The notes: generated by a model not told the origin, from the sequence alone. DNA of 64,000 nt from DATKJS01 sp050015275 (GCA_050015275.1 JBEKBS010000004.1:72209-136208), one strand, 5' to 3'. Shown: positions 17,446 to 25,824, counted from the stretch's first letter. A program made the numbers and translations.

Positions 17446-17943
17446 TCAGCGGAGGACTTTCCGGGCCCACCCCGGCAGGACGAACTGGAGCCGGTCTCCG
17501 ACCTTGATCCCGTCCGCCGCGGCCTCCCCCCCCTTGAGCTCAAGCACATAGCGGGCCGGCAAGCCCGGGCCGTATGAAGGGCAGGGATCCTCCTTGCAGG
17601 GAGGAACATCGGCCGCGATGTGGATGACCCTTTTTTCGCTGTCGAGCCAGAGCATGTCGAGCGCGACGAGCGTATTCTTCATCCAGAACGAATGGATGTC
17701 CTCGGTTTCGAAAACAAAGAGCATGCCCTGGTCGGGCAGGATTTTCTCCCGGAACATGAGGCCCCGGGCCCTTTCTTCGTCGGAGACCGCCAGCTCGGCC
17801 GTGACGGGTTTCCCGCCAGGCAGGAAGACCTTGATGAACCGGTCCCGTCCCCGGTCCTGGCATTCGGCCTGGAGGCCGAAAGAAAGGAGCAGAAGAAAGG
17901 GAAGCCCGGCTTTCAACAGGGATCGAAGGGGTGAATTGATCAT
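17446..17943 (-). CDS. DUF192 family exported protein
   Basis: 165 residues from the ATG at 17943, which has AAGGA at 8 nt; an earlier ATG at 17952 is too close to that site. A signal peptide (about 1-26) precedes a DUF192 domain with the motifs ERARGLMFRE, GMLFVFE and HSFWMKNTLVALDMLWLD. The family is small, compact and of unknown biochemical role. It lies 24 bp after pcm on the same strand and is probably co-transcribed with it. It converges on the pseudopilin genes. Confidence 0.88.
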   Translation of the reverse strand: MINSPLRSLLKAGLPFLLLLSFGLQAECQDRGRDRFIKVFLPGGKPVTAELAVSDEERARGLMFREKILPDQGMLFVFETEDIHSFWMKNTLVALDMLWLDSEKRVIHIAADVPPCKEDPCPSYGPGLPARYVLELKGGEAAADGIKVGDRLQFVLPGWARKVLR

Positions 17944-17967
17944 CACGCTCATCCTTTCAGATAACTC

Positions 17968-18606
17968 TCAATGCGGGCCCACCAGGGGCACGAAGCGGAC
18001 GGCCAGCAGCCGGTCGCGCGTCAGGCCTTTTTTCTCTCTCCGGATGCGGACGAGCTCCTGGAGATCGGTCCCGACGGGCACGATCATCGTCCCGGAAAGC
18101 CCGAGCTGGCCCTCCAGGTCCTCAGGCACCCTGGCCGCCGCCGCGGTCACCATGATCGCGTCGAAGGGCGCTGCCTCTGGCCATCCTTTCGACCCGTCGC
18201 CGACCCGGAAGCTGATGTTCCCATAGCGGAGCGACCGGAGGACGCCCTGGGCCCGGAACGAGAGGGATTCGATGATCTCGACGGAATAGACCTCTCCGGC
18301 GAGCTCCGCCAGGACCGCCGTCTGATAGCCTGAGCCCGTCCCGATCTCGAGGACCCTCTCCCCTCCCCGGAGCCCCAGGGCCTCGGTCATGTAGGCCACG
18401 ATGTAGGGCTGGGAGATCGTCTGACCGTCGCCGATCGGCAGCGGCTCATCGGCATAGGCCCCGCCGCGCATTCCCTCCGGGACGAAGAGATGGCGGGGCA
18501 CTTTCGCCATCGCCCCGAGGACGGCGGGGTCGCTGACCCCCCGGGCGCGGATCTGGGTATCCACCATCCTCAAGCGTTCACGCCCATACTCAACTTCTTT
18601 GCTCAT
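17968..18606 (-). CDS. pcm: Protein-L-isoaspartate O-methyltransferase
   Basis: 212 residues, the family length. The SAM-binding motif LEIGTGSGYQTAVLAEL (about 80-96) and the upstream segment with DEPLPIGDGQTISQPYIVA are typical of PCMT. The enzyme methylates L-isoaspartyl residues and so repairs aged proteins. An HLFVP motif near residue 40 is also characteristic. The start context is weak (no strong Shine-Dalgarno), and Met14 is a possible alternative start. Confidence 0.93.
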   Translation of the reverse strand: MSKEVEYGRERLRMVDTQIRARGVSDPAVLGAMAKVPRHLFVPEGMRGGAYADEPLPIGDGQTISQPYIVAYMTEALGLRGGERVLEIGTGSGYQTAVLAELAGEVYSVEIIESLSFRAQGVLRSLRYGNISFRVGDGSKGWPEAAPFDAIMVTAAAARVPEDLEGQLGLSGTMIVPVGTDLQELVRIRREKKGLTRDRLLAVRFVPLVGPH

Positions 18607-18655
18607 GATTCGCAGAAGGACCCCCGCTCAGCCCGACCCGGCCATGTCCGGCCCG

Positions 18656-18674
18656 CGGGCAAGCGCTTTGCCCG
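18656..18674. repeat. 7-bp hairpin between proS and pcm
   Basis: CGGGCAA (18656-18662) pairs with TTGCCCG (18668-18674) over a 5-nt loop. No T-run follows on either strand. It may stabilise or terminate the proS transcript. Confidence 0.35.
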
Positions 18675-18706
18675 GCCGTGGCCCCGGCAGAGCTTGGCCC
18701 GGTCCC

Positions 18707-20161
18707 TCAATAAGCCCGGGCGAAATATGCGACGGCTTTTCCCGGCCGGCCGCAGCAGGCGCAGGCGCCTTCCGTCCTTCCTTCGGCCTCGTCGAGCGGG
18801 ATGACCCGGATCGTGGCCATGGTTTCGGTCTTGATCCTGTCTTCGCAGTCCTCGCCTCCGCACCAAGGCGCCCGGATGAAGCCGCGCTGGTTTTCCAGGA
18901 TGTCCTTGAAGCGCCCATAGTCGGCCGCGTCACGGATATTGGCCTCCAGGAAAGCCCGGGCCTCCGCGAGGAGCCCGGCCTGGATCTCGCCGAGCAGCTC
19001 CGGGACACGGGACGGGAGCGAGGCGAGCGGCACTGTTACCTTGGCTTTGGTGTCGCGGCGGACGAGGACGGCCTGGCCGGACTTGACATCGCGGGGGCCG
19101 ATCTCGACGCGGAGAGGCACACCGCGCATCTCGTATTCGGCGAACTTCCAGCCGGGCGTCATTTCCTCGCGGGCGTCGACTTCGACCCGGACGCCGGCCG
19201 CCCGCAGTCCGTCGGCCGCAACCTGGACAACGGGAAGAACGCTCTCCTTCCAGTTGCCGACGGAAATCGGGACGAGGACGGCCTGGACCGGGGCGATCCG
19301 GGGAGGGAACCGCAGGCCGGAATCGTCACCATGGACCATGATCAGGGCCCCGATCGTCCGGGTCGTCATCCCCCAGGATGTCTGCCAGACATATTGCAGG
19401 GTCTGGCTCCGGTCCTCGAACTTGATGTCGAAAGCCTTTGAGAAGTGCTGGCCAAGGTTGTGGGATGTCCCCATTTGCAGGGCCTTGCCGTCCGACATCA
19501 GCGCTTCGATGGCGTAGGTCATCTGGGCCCCGGCGAACTTCTCCCGCACGGACTTGCGGCCGGAGAGCACGGGGATGGCCAGCTCGGTTTCGCAGAATTC
19601 TTTGTACATGGCCAGGACCTTCAGGGTCTCGGCTTCCGCTTCCTCGGCGGTCTCGTGGCAGGTGTGACCTTCCTGCCACAGGAATTCCGTCGTCCGCAGG
19701 AACGGCCGGGTCACTTTCTCCCAGCGGACGATGTTGGCCCACTGGTTGACCAGGACGGGGAGGTCACGCCAGGACTTGATCCACCGGGCGTACATGTGGC
19801 CGATGATGGCCTCGGAGGTCGGCCGGACGGCCAGCTTCTCCTCGAGCTCCTCTTTCCCGCCAATCGTTACCCAGGCCACCTCCGGCGAGAAGCCCGCGAC
19901 GTGCTCGGCCTCCTTCTTGAGGAACCCCTCGGGGATGAACAGGGGGAAATAGGCGTTGACGTGCCCCGTGGCCTTGATCCGGAGGTCGAGCGACCGCTGG
20001 ATGTTTTCCCAGACCGCGTAGCCGTGGGGCCGGATGACCATCATCCCTTTCATGGGCGTGTAGTCGGCGAGCTCGGCCTTCTGGACGAGCTCGAGGTACC
20101 ACTTGGAGAAATCCTCGCTTTTCGGAGTGAGCTGCTTGACCTGCCGTTCGTTCTCGTTCAC
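18707..20161 (-). CDS. proS: Prolyl-tRNA synthetase, archaeal/eukaryotic type
   Basis: 484 residues from the GTG at 20161, which has AGGAG at good spacing; an in-frame ATG at 20308 lies upstream of the promoter and was rejected. Class II catalytic core: RPTSEAIIGHMYARWI and RWEKVTRPFLRTTEFLWQEGHT (motif 2). An anticodon-binding domain follows, then a C-terminal domain with paired cysteines (CGGEDC and CACC) of the zinc-binding type. The bacterial editing insertion is absent. This matches the short archaeal-type ProRS found in some bacteria such as Thermus. Confidence 0.95.
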   Translation of the reverse strand: MNENERQVKQLTPKSEDFSKWYLELVQKAELADYTPMKGMMVIRPHGYAVWENIQRSLDLRIKATGHVNAYFPLFIPEGFLKKEAEHVAGFSPEVAWVTIGGKEELEEKLAVRPTSEAIIGHMYARWIKSWRDLPVLVNQWANIVRWEKVTRPFLRTTEFLWQEGHTCHETAEEAEAETLKVLAMYKEFCETELAIPVLSGRKSVREKFAGAQMTYAIEALMSDGKALQMGTSHNLGQHFSKAFDIKFEDRSQTLQYVWQTSWGMTTRTIGALIMVHGDDSGLRFPPRIAPVQAVLVPISVGNWKESVLPVVQVAADGLRAAGVRVEVDAREEMTPGWKFAEYEMRGVPLRVEIGPRDVKSGQAVLVRRDTKAKVTVPLASLPSRVPELLGEIQAGLLAEARAFLEANIRDAADYGRFKDILENQRGFIRAPWCGGEDCEDRIKTETMATIRVIPLDEAEGRTEGACACCGRPGKAVAYFARAY

Positions 20162-20189
20162 GTCTTCTCCTCGCCTTTCGGCTTTTGGG

Positions 20190-20218
20190 ATTCTAGCCGC
20201 CGGCCGGTTTTTTGTCAA
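20190..20218 (-). promoter_or_regulatory. Putative proS promoter
   Basis: Minus strand: TTGACA (20213-20218), exact 17-bp spacer, TAGAAT (20190-20195). The predicted leader is about 22 nt and contains the Shine-Dalgarno of proS. Confidence 0.7.
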
Positions 20219-20261
20219 GGAACCGGGGCCCGCGGGCGGAGGCGGGGGCGGGGAGAAAACC

Positions 20262-20303
20262 GGGGGAGATTCCCTGATGGACCGGGTGACGGGAATATCC
20301 CCC
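20262..20303. repeat. 13-bp inverted repeat in the proS-pilZ intergenic region
   Basis: GGGGGAGATTCCC (20262-20274) and GGGAATATCCCCC (20291-20303) are inverted repeats matching at 12 of 13 positions, 16 bp apart. No T-run follows. It may be an operator or an RNA stem in the divergent region. Confidence 0.6.
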
Positions 20304-20395
20304 AGCATTTCATCGTGAGGGGTGATTGACCGGGTTTTGAGGGAATGTCATTTTAGGGTCGCGTTTCGCTAAGGAAAAGGATAAGGAAGCCAGAC

Positions 20396-20785
20396 ATGCT
20401 CAGGAGGATTCCCACCGACACACTCCCTGTCAGGCGCCACGCCGAACAGCGGGGGTTCAAGCTCTCCCTGCCTCTGACCGTCGAGGGACCCGATGCAGAT
20501 GGCGCTCTGTTCAGGGAGGAGACCACCCTCTCCTACATGAGCCACGTGGGCGCCCTCTTTCCGCTCAGGACTCCCGTCGCCCCCGGCTCGCGGCTTAAAC
20601 TGGCCGTCTCCCTTCCTCCCAAGCTGGGGGAGGGCAAGAGCCTGAAGCTCATCATCAAGGGGACGATCGTCTTCACGGAGCCCGGGAACGAGGACGGGGC
20701 CCCCGCCCAGGTCTCCCTCCGCCTCGAGAGCCGGTACATCGTCGAGTCCGCAGCCGCCGAGGCGGACGCGAACCAACCCGCTTGA
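20396..20785 (+). CDS. PilZ-like protein, binding motif degenerate
   Basis: 129 residues. The order of strands and the length match a stand-alone PilZ domain, but the RxxxR motif is not intact (RRHAEQR near residue 13) and the (D/N)xSxxG motif reads YMSHVG, lacking the acidic/amide residue. It therefore may not bind cyclic di-GMP. The start has AGGAAG 8 nt upstream. It is first of three PilZ-like genes that surround a LuxR-type regulator; a role as a non-binding partner is inference. Confidence 0.65.
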   Translation: MLRRIPTDTLPVRRHAEQRGFKLSLPLTVEGPDADGALFREETTLSYMSHVGALFPLRTPVAPGSRLKLAVSLPPKLGEGKSLKLIIKGTIVFTEPGNEDGAPAQVSLRLESRYIVESAAAEADANQPA

Positions 20786-20933
20786 GGAAGCCCGGGATGG
20801 CGCCTCCCGGTCCGAAAAACCCGGTCCGCATGTTTAGCCGCCGACGGTGAGAACAAAGGCGATAATTTAACCCCGCGATTCCTCATGAGGAGGGATTGAA
20901 GGCGGCCCGCCCCTGAGCCAAAATGCGATTGAA

Positions 20934-21320
20934 ATGAATACGGTCAAGGCTTTTCATAACCCCTCCACTCAAGGCGCGGCCAGGGCCGGAAAGCGAGAGC
21001 GCACCTTCGAGCTCTCTCTTCCGGCCCTGGTCAAGGGACTCGACGCGAGGGGAAAGCGGTTCGAAGAGCAGACCCAGATCGCCGCCATCAGCGCCCAGGA
21101 GGTATCGGTCAGGCTCAATACCCGCCTCCTAATCGGCTCCAAGACGACGGTCTCCCTGGAGATCCCCAGGACCCTGATCCTGGAAAGCCCCCTCCGCCTC
21201 ATGGTGACGGGGGTCGTCATTTACGTCCGGTCGGAGGCCGGGAACGGGAAAAGCCAGTACGTGTCCATGCACCTCGACCGGAGCTTCCGCCTCCAGCCCA
21301 ATCCGGCTTTTCCCACCTGA
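20934..21320 (+). CDS. PilZ-like protein, binding motif lost
   Basis: 128 residues, similar in length and strand pattern to the previous protein (FELSLPALVKGLD, then VSLEIPRTL and LMVTGVVIYVR). No RxxxR is intact at the start (GKRERTFEL), and the (D/N)xSxxG site reads AISAQEVS, so both cyclic di-GMP contacts are missing. The start codon has no clear Shine-Dalgarno. A 10-bp palindrome CCTCATGAGG lies at 20881-20890 upstream. Confidence 0.6.
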   Translation: MNTVKAFHNPSTQGAARAGKRERTFELSLPALVKGLDARGKRFEEQTQIAAISAQEVSVRLNTRLLIGSKTTVSLEIPRTLILESPLRLMVTGVVIYVRSEAGNGKSQYVSMHLDRSFRLQPNPAFPT

Positions 21321-21366
21321 GCCCGGGCCCCCTTCTTCCCGGTGCACTCCCCTGCCCAGCCCGCTC

Positions 21367-21396
21367 TTGACAAGTCCCCCGCCGATAGAATATGAT
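21367..21396 (+). promoter_or_regulatory. Putative promoter of the LuxR-type regulator
   Basis: A perfect -35 TTGACA (21367-21372), 18-bp spacer, TATGAT (21391-21396). The leader would be about 55 nt to the chosen ATG. Confidence 0.55.
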
Positions 21397-21457
21397 TCAA
21401 TAAAATTCTGACCATGTGACTTGAAACCGGATGACCAAATTGCCAAAAGGGGCCGAA

Positions 21458-22153
21458 ATGAGCATGGAGAAAAAGAAAACTCAGCCGTCCTCGGACACAA
21501 AGATCACCCTCCTCATTTTCTGCCCGTCAGACATCATTCTCGCCGGGATCCTGCGGGCCCTCGAGGCGGACCCGGAGCTCGAGATCCTGAACATCGAGAA
21601 GAACACGATCGAGTCGTTCATTGACTCCATCAAGAAGCTCAAGCCGCAGGTCATCCTTTTCGCCCACATGGAGCCCCTGCCGAACCTCCGCGAGATCTGC
21701 AAGGCCATCCGCGAGATCTCGAAAACCCAGGGTCGGTCCCAGCTCCTGCTCCTGGGGAGCATCCCGGCCCACGAGGAGATCGTCAACCTCATCAACGCCG
21801 GGGCCCGGGGTTACTTCGACCTCAACGATTCGTCCAGCCAGCTCCCGGAAGCCGTCCATGGCATCCATAAGGGCGAGATCTGGCTCCCCCGGGACAAGAT
21901 GTCCAGCATCATGGACCGGATCATCTCGGTCGTCGGCCGGGATCTCAAGGAAAAGACCCTCGACCAGCTGACGCCGACCGAGTTCCAGGTCCTCCGCCTC
22001 ATCGGCCAGGGGAAAAGCAACGACGAGATCGCCGAGCTGATGTTCATCAGCAAGAACACCGTGCGGTCCCATATCAAGAGCATCTACGCGAAGCTCGACA
22101 CCCACAGCCGCCTGCAGCTGGCGCTCTACGCCATCAATTCGGCCCTGTTTTAG
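21458..22153 (+). CDS. NarL/FixJ-type regulator with degenerate receiver domain
   Basis: 231 residues from the ATG at 21458 (AGGGG 7 nt upstream); an in-frame ATG at 21431 has a poorer site. The N-terminal half has the receiver fold, but the key residues are replaced: the acidic pair at the start reads CP (FCPSD), the phosphoacceptor Asp is Ala (VILFAHMEP), and the Lys of GYLLK is Asp (GARGYFDL). The C-terminal LuxR helix-turn-helix (about 165-225, LTPTEFQVLRLIGQGKSNDE and VRSHIKSIYAKL) is intact. It is probably a phosphorylation-independent DNA-binding regulator. Confidence 0.85.
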   Translation: MSMEKKKTQPSSDTKITLLIFCPSDIILAGILRALEADPELEILNIEKNTIESFIDSIKKLKPQVILFAHMEPLPNLREICKAIREISKTQGRSQLLLLGSIPAHEEIVNLINAGARGYFDLNDSSSQLPEAVHGIHKGEIWLPRDKMSSIMDRIISVVGRDLKEKTLDQLTPTEFQVLRLIGQGKSNDEIAELMFISKNTVRSHIKSIYAKLDTHSRLQLALYAINSALF

Positions 22154-22173
22154 TCTTAGGAATCGAGGACGCC

Positions 22174-22566
22174 ATGACCAAGAGAGCCGCCCCCAAAAAG
22201 AAAGCGAAAAAACTGCCCAAGGACCTGGAGGTCAATCGCCGGAGAGAATGGCGGTTTGACCTGCCCCTGAGGACCGTCATTGAGGGCAAGCTGCCCCAGG
22301 GCGACAAGTTCCATGAGGAGACCGAACTCCGGAACATCTCCTCGGGCGGCGCCTACTTCGCCCTGGACTCGGGCGTCGTCGTCGGCTCGAAGCTCAACCT
22401 CATGATCGAGCTCCCGGACAAGCTGACCGACGGAAAGAAGATGAAACTCTGGATCGGCGGCATCACCGTCCGCCTCGAAAAGCCGGACCCTAAAGCGAAG
22501 CGGCAGGGCGTGGCGATCCGTTTCAGCGACGACTTCAAGGTCATCCCCGCCGCAAAGAAAAAATAG
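22174..22566 (+). CDS. PilZ domain protein with intact c-di-GMP motifs
   Basis: 130 residues. A Lys-rich N-terminus (about 1-18) precedes RRREWRF, in which the RxxxR motif can be read, and NISSGGAYF, the (D/N)xSxxG motif. Both contacts for cyclic di-GMP are thus present, unlike the two paralogues upstream. It follows the LuxR-type regulator by 20 bp and precedes coaE by 1 bp, so these three are probably co-transcribed. GAGG lies at 6 nt before the ATG. Confidence 0.85.
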   Translation: MTKRAAPKKKAKKLPKDLEVNRRREWRFDLPLRTVIEGKLPQGDKFHEETELRNISSGGAYFALDSGVVVGSKLNLMIELPDKLTDGKKMKLWIGGITVRLEKPDPKAKRQGVAIRFSDDFKVIPAAKKK

Positions 22567-22567
22567 C

Positions 22568-23227
22568 GTGCTCCGCGCCGCCCTGACGGGGGGGATCGCC
22601 TGCGGCAAGTCCGTCGTCGCCTGCGTTCTCCGGGACAAAGGCTGTTTCATCCATTCCGCCGATGAGGCGGCCCATGACCTCATGTCCCCCGGCCGTCCCG
22701 CCTGGAAAGAAATCGTCGCCCGGTTCGGCCAGGAGATCCTTCAGCCGGACGGGGCCATCGACCGCATCCGCCTCGGCCGGACCGTTTTTTCCGACCTCGG
22801 GGCCCGCCTCTTCCTGAACAAGCTCCTCCACCCCCTGGTCCTGGCCGAAGAAAAGCGCCTCATCGCGGGCCTCGAGCGGGATGGTCGCACGGCGATCTTC
22901 ATTTCCGAAGCCGCCCTGACGATCGAGGCCGGCTATTCCCGCTTTTACGACAAGATCATCGTCGTCCACTGTCCGGAGGACGTCCAGGTCCGAAGGCTCA
23001 TGGAGCGCGAGGGGATCACCGAAGAGGAGGCCCGGAGAAGGATCAGGGTCCAGATGCCCGGGGAGGAAAAGCGCCGCCATGCCGATTACGTGATCGACGC
23101 CTCGGGCTCCGTCCTGGAGACGATCGAGCAGGCGGAGAGAGTATACGCCGCCCTCCTCCAGGACGCCGAGCTCAAGGCCCTGTCTGCGAAGAAATTGACC
23201 ACCCGCGTCCGCCGGCCCCACAAATAG
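22568..23227 (+). CDS. coaE: Dephospho-CoA kinase
   Basis: 219 residues, GTG start 1 nt after the stop of the PilZ gene. The P-loop GGIACGKS (8-15) and the following SADEAAHDL motif (about residues 32-40) are those of CoaE, as are VVHCPEDVQVRRLMER and the segment ending in HADYVIDASG (about 175-184). The enzyme phosphorylates dephospho-CoA in the last step of coenzyme A synthesis. Its coupling to a PilZ gene is unusual and may simply reflect compact organisation. Confidence 0.93.
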   Translation: MLRAALTGGIACGKSVVACVLRDKGCFIHSADEAAHDLMSPGRPAWKEIVARFGQEILQPDGAIDRIRLGRTVFSDLGARLFLNKLLHPLVLAEEKRLIAGLERDGRTAIFISEAALTIEAGYSRFYDKIIVVHCPEDVQVRRLMEREGITEEEARRRIRVQMPGEEKRRHADYVIDASGSVLETIEQAERVYAALLQDAELKALSAKKLTTRVRRPHK

Positions 23228-23331
23228 TGTCGGAGCCCGGTATCCTCAAGGAGGCAAACCTCAGAATCCGCTTCCTGCCGGAGGCCATCCCCGAGGCCCT
23301 AGGGGAATCAGACGGGGGGAGCGGCGGAAAA

Positions 23332-23619
23332 TCAGCCGAGCTTGGCCTTGGATAAGAGGGTCTTCAATTCCTGACCGGGCCGGAACTTGATCCTCCGGCC
23401 CTTTTCGATCCGGATCTGTTTCTGGCGGCGGATGTCCCTTCCGAAACCGGTCTTCTTGGCCACGACCTTGAAGCTGCCGAAGCCGCGGATCTCCACCTTT
23501 TCATTTCCCGCCAGGGCGGACTTGAGCGAGCCCAGGACTCCCTCGACGATGGATAATGATTTGGCCCTATTGAATTCGGATTTCTTCTCGATCGCAAGGG
23601 CGATACCATTCTTGATCAT
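23332..23619 (-). CDS. HU/IHF family DNA-binding protein
   Basis: 95 residues from the ATG at 23619, which has GGAGGAAGGAG 6-16 nt upstream; an in-frame ATG at 23646 coincides with the predicted transcription start and was rejected. Family hallmarks: VEIRGFGSFKVVAKKTGFGRD and KFRPGQELK. The protein bends DNA as a dimer and packs the nucleoid. It converges on coaE and diverges from nfeD. Whether it is HU or an IHF subunit cannot be told. Confidence 0.93.
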   Translation of the reverse strand: MIKNGIALAIEKKSEFNRAKSLSIVEGVLGSLKSALAGNEKVEIRGFGSFKVVAKKTGFGRDIRRQKQIRIEKGRRIKFRPGQELKTLLSKAKLG

Positions 23620-23653
23620 CGAAAGAGCTCCTTCCTCCAAAAACAATAGATAT

Positions 23654-23682
23654 TAATTAATTTATTGATAATAAAAAGTCAA
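23654..23682 (-). promoter_or_regulatory. Putative HU gene promoter
   Basis: Minus strand: TTGACT (23677-23682), 17-bp spacer, TAATTA (23654-23659), within the most AT-rich stretch nearby. The leader would be about 28 nt, with the Shine-Dalgarno in it. Confidence 0.55.
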
Positions 23683-23698
23683 GCACAATTATGCCCGG

Positions 23699-23727
23699 TT
23701 GACTTGACCCCCGCGAGTTCCTATAAT
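23699..23727 (+). promoter_or_regulatory. Putative nfeD promoter, near-consensus
   Basis: TTGACT (23699-23704), exact 17-bp spacer, perfect TATAAT (23722-23727). The expected transcription start at about 23734 is only about 3 nt from the GTG at 23737. Confidence 0.75.
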
Positions 23728-23736
23728 GAAGACACG

Positions 23737-25011
23737 GTGCGCGCCAGAATCCTTCTTTTCCTCCTGCTCTTTTGTCCTGCCCTTTCGTCCGCCGCGATCC
23801 TGAAGATCGCCGTCGACGCCCCGATCCATCCCATCACCGCTGAGTACATCGTCCGGACGATCGAGAGGGCCGACCGCGAGGGCGCCTCGCTCGTTATCAT
23901 GAGCCTTAACACGCCCGGCGGCCTGGACAGTTCCATGCGTCAGATCATCGAAAAGATCGTCAACGCGCGGACTCCCATCGCGGCCTACGTGGCGCCGAGC
24001 GGGGCGCGGGCCGCGTCGGCCGGGTTCTTCATCGGCATCGCCTGCGACATCTTCGCCATGGCGCCCGGGACCAACACCGGGGCCGCCCATCCCGTGGGCT
24101 TGTCGATCACCGGACAGGCCATGGACAAGACAATGGAGGACAAGGTCACCCACGATGCGGCCTCCTATATCAAAACCCTGGCCGAGAAGCGCGGCCGGAA
24201 CATGGGGATGGCCGAGGACGCCGTCCGGAAGAGCCTGTCCTACACCGAGCAGGAGGCCCTCAAGGGCGGCCTGATCGACATCGTGGCCAGGTCGGACCGG
24301 GATATCATCGAAGCCTTCGACGGCAAGCGGCTCAAGCGGTTCAACGGAGAAGAGACGACACTCTCCCTGAAGAAGGAGCCCGTCATTCCCATCCCGATGT
24401 CGTTCCGCCAGCAGTTCCTGCTGACGATCTCCAACCCGAACCTGGCCTACATCCTGCTCATGATCGGCCTCCTGGGCCTGTATTTCGAGTTCGCCCACCC
24501 CGGGGCCATCCTGCCCGGCGTCCTGGGCGGCATCTGCCTCCTGCTCGCGGTGTTCTCCTTTCAGATCCTGCCGATCAATTACGTCGGGCTGATGCTGATC
24601 CTCCTGGCGATCGTTCTTTTCGTCCTCGAGGTCAAGGTCCATAGCTACGGCATGCTTTCCCTGGGAGGGATCACCGCCATGGTCATCGGCTCCGTCATGC
24701 TCATCAACTCCCCCATCCCCGAGCTTCGGCCGAGCTTGCGGGTCATCATCCCGATGGCCCTCGGCATTTCCATGATCCTCATCTTCCTCGTCTATCTCGT
24801 TGTCCGGGCCCACGCCCGGCGGGCCTTCACCGGGAAAGAGGGAATGGTCGGCGAGCTCGGCATCGCCCAGACGGACCTCAACCCATCGGGCAAGGTCTTC
24901 GTCCATGGCGAGATCTGGGAGGCGGAGGCGGCGGAGCCCGTGGCCAGGGGTGAAAAAGTCAGGGTCGTCGCAGTCTTGGACACGCTGAAGGTCCGGGTCA
25001 GGAAAGCCTGA
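23737..25011 (+). CDS. nfeD: NfeD-family membrane-bound serine protease (ClpP class)
   Basis: 424 residues from the GTG at 23737, chosen because an earlier ATG (23665) lies upstream of the promoter. A signal peptide (about 1-19) is followed by a ClpP-class domain with the nucleophile Ser94 in ASAG and the likely general base Lys136 (KVTHD). Four to five membrane segments (about 228-365) and a C-terminal OB-fold NfeD domain (about 370-424) complete the long NfeD type. It is followed 46 bp later by a slipin gene, the conserved partner that the protease cleaves in known cases. Confidence 0.93.
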   Translation: MRARILLFLLLFCPALSSAAILKIAVDAPIHPITAEYIVRTIERADREGASLVIMSLNTPGGLDSSMRQIIEKIVNARTPIAAYVAPSGARAASAGFFIGIACDIFAMAPGTNTGAAHPVGLSITGQAMDKTMEDKVTHDAASYIKTLAEKRGRNMGMAEDAVRKSLSYTEQEALKGGLIDIVARSDRDIIEAFDGKRLKRFNGEETTLSLKKEPVIPIPMSFRQQFLLTISNPNLAYILLMIGLLGLYFEFAHPGAILPGVLGGICLLLAVFSFQILPINYVGLMLILLAIVLFVLEVKVHSYGMLSLGGITAMVIGSVMLINSPIPELRPSLRVIIPMALGISMILIFLVYLVVRAHARRAFTGKEGMVGELGIAQTDLNPSGKVFVHGEIWEAEAAEPVARGEKVRVVAVLDTLKVRVRKA

Positions 25012-25057
25012 TCCGAGAAATATCGGGAGGCTACGGGCCTCCGCAAGGAGAAAGATC

Positions 25058-25819
25058 ATGATCACGTATCCCGTCATCGTCATCGGACTCATCGTGCTTT
25101 ACATTTTGAACTCGATCAAGATCCTCAGGGAATATGAGCGGGGGGTCATTTTCCGGCTGGGCCGCGTTCTCGCCAAGCCCAAGGGGCCCGGCATCATCCT
25201 GGTCTTCGCTCCTATCGACAGGATCGTGAGGATCAGCCTGCGGATCATCACGATGGATATCCCGCCCCAGGATGTCATCACCAAGGACAACGTCACGGTC
25301 AAGGTCAACGCCGTCCTCTACTTCAGGGTCATCGACCCGCTCAAGTGCGTGATCGAGGTCCAGGATTATATCTACGCCACCTCCCAACTGGCCCAGACGA
25401 CCCTGCGCAGCCTCCTCGGCCAAGTGCCGCTCGACGACCTTCTCTCGGAGCGGGAAAAGCTCAACGCCCGCCTCCAGGAGATCATTGAGCAGCATACCGA
25501 CCCATGGGGGATCAAGGTCCAGCTCGTGGAGATGAAACAAGTGGACCTTCCGGAGAACATGCAGCGGGCCATCGCCAAGCAGGCCGAGGCCGAGCGCGAA
25601 CGGCGGGCCAAGGTCATCCACGCGGACGGCGAATTCCAGGCCGCCGACAAGCTCACCCAGGCCGCCGACATCATTTCCCGAAACCCCCAGGCCCTCCAGC
25701 TCCGCTTCCTCAGCACCCTGACCGAGATCGCCACCGAGAAAAATTCTACGATCGTCTTCCCGCTGCCCCTCGAGCTCCTCAGGGCCTTCACTTATGAAAA
25801 GCCCCAGGAGAAAAAATAA
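25058..25819 (+). CDS. Slipin (stomatin-like SPFH protein)
   Basis: 253 residues. An N-terminal membrane segment (about 2-18) is followed by the SPFH domain (about 20-190), including YERGVIFRLGRVL, and a helical C-terminal part with the QAEAERERRAKVIHADGE stretch that oligomerises into rings. It belongs to the p-stomatin/slipin group that is typically encoded beside NfeD in the same operon, as here. The role is in membrane microdomain organisation or quality control. The start has AAGGAG at good distance. Confidence 0.93.
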   Translation: MITYPVIVIGLIVLYILNSIKILREYERGVIFRLGRVLAKPKGPGIILVFAPIDRIVRISLRIITMDIPPQDVITKDNVTVKVNAVLYFRVIDPLKCVIEVQDYIYATSQLAQTTLRSLLGQVPLDDLLSEREKLNARLQEIIEQHTDPWGIKVQLVEMKQVDLPENMQRAIAKQAEAERERRAKVIHADGEFQAADKLTQAADIISRNPQALQLRFLSTLTEIATEKNSTIVFPLPLELLRAFTYEKPQEKK

Positions 25820-25824
25820 GAGAG

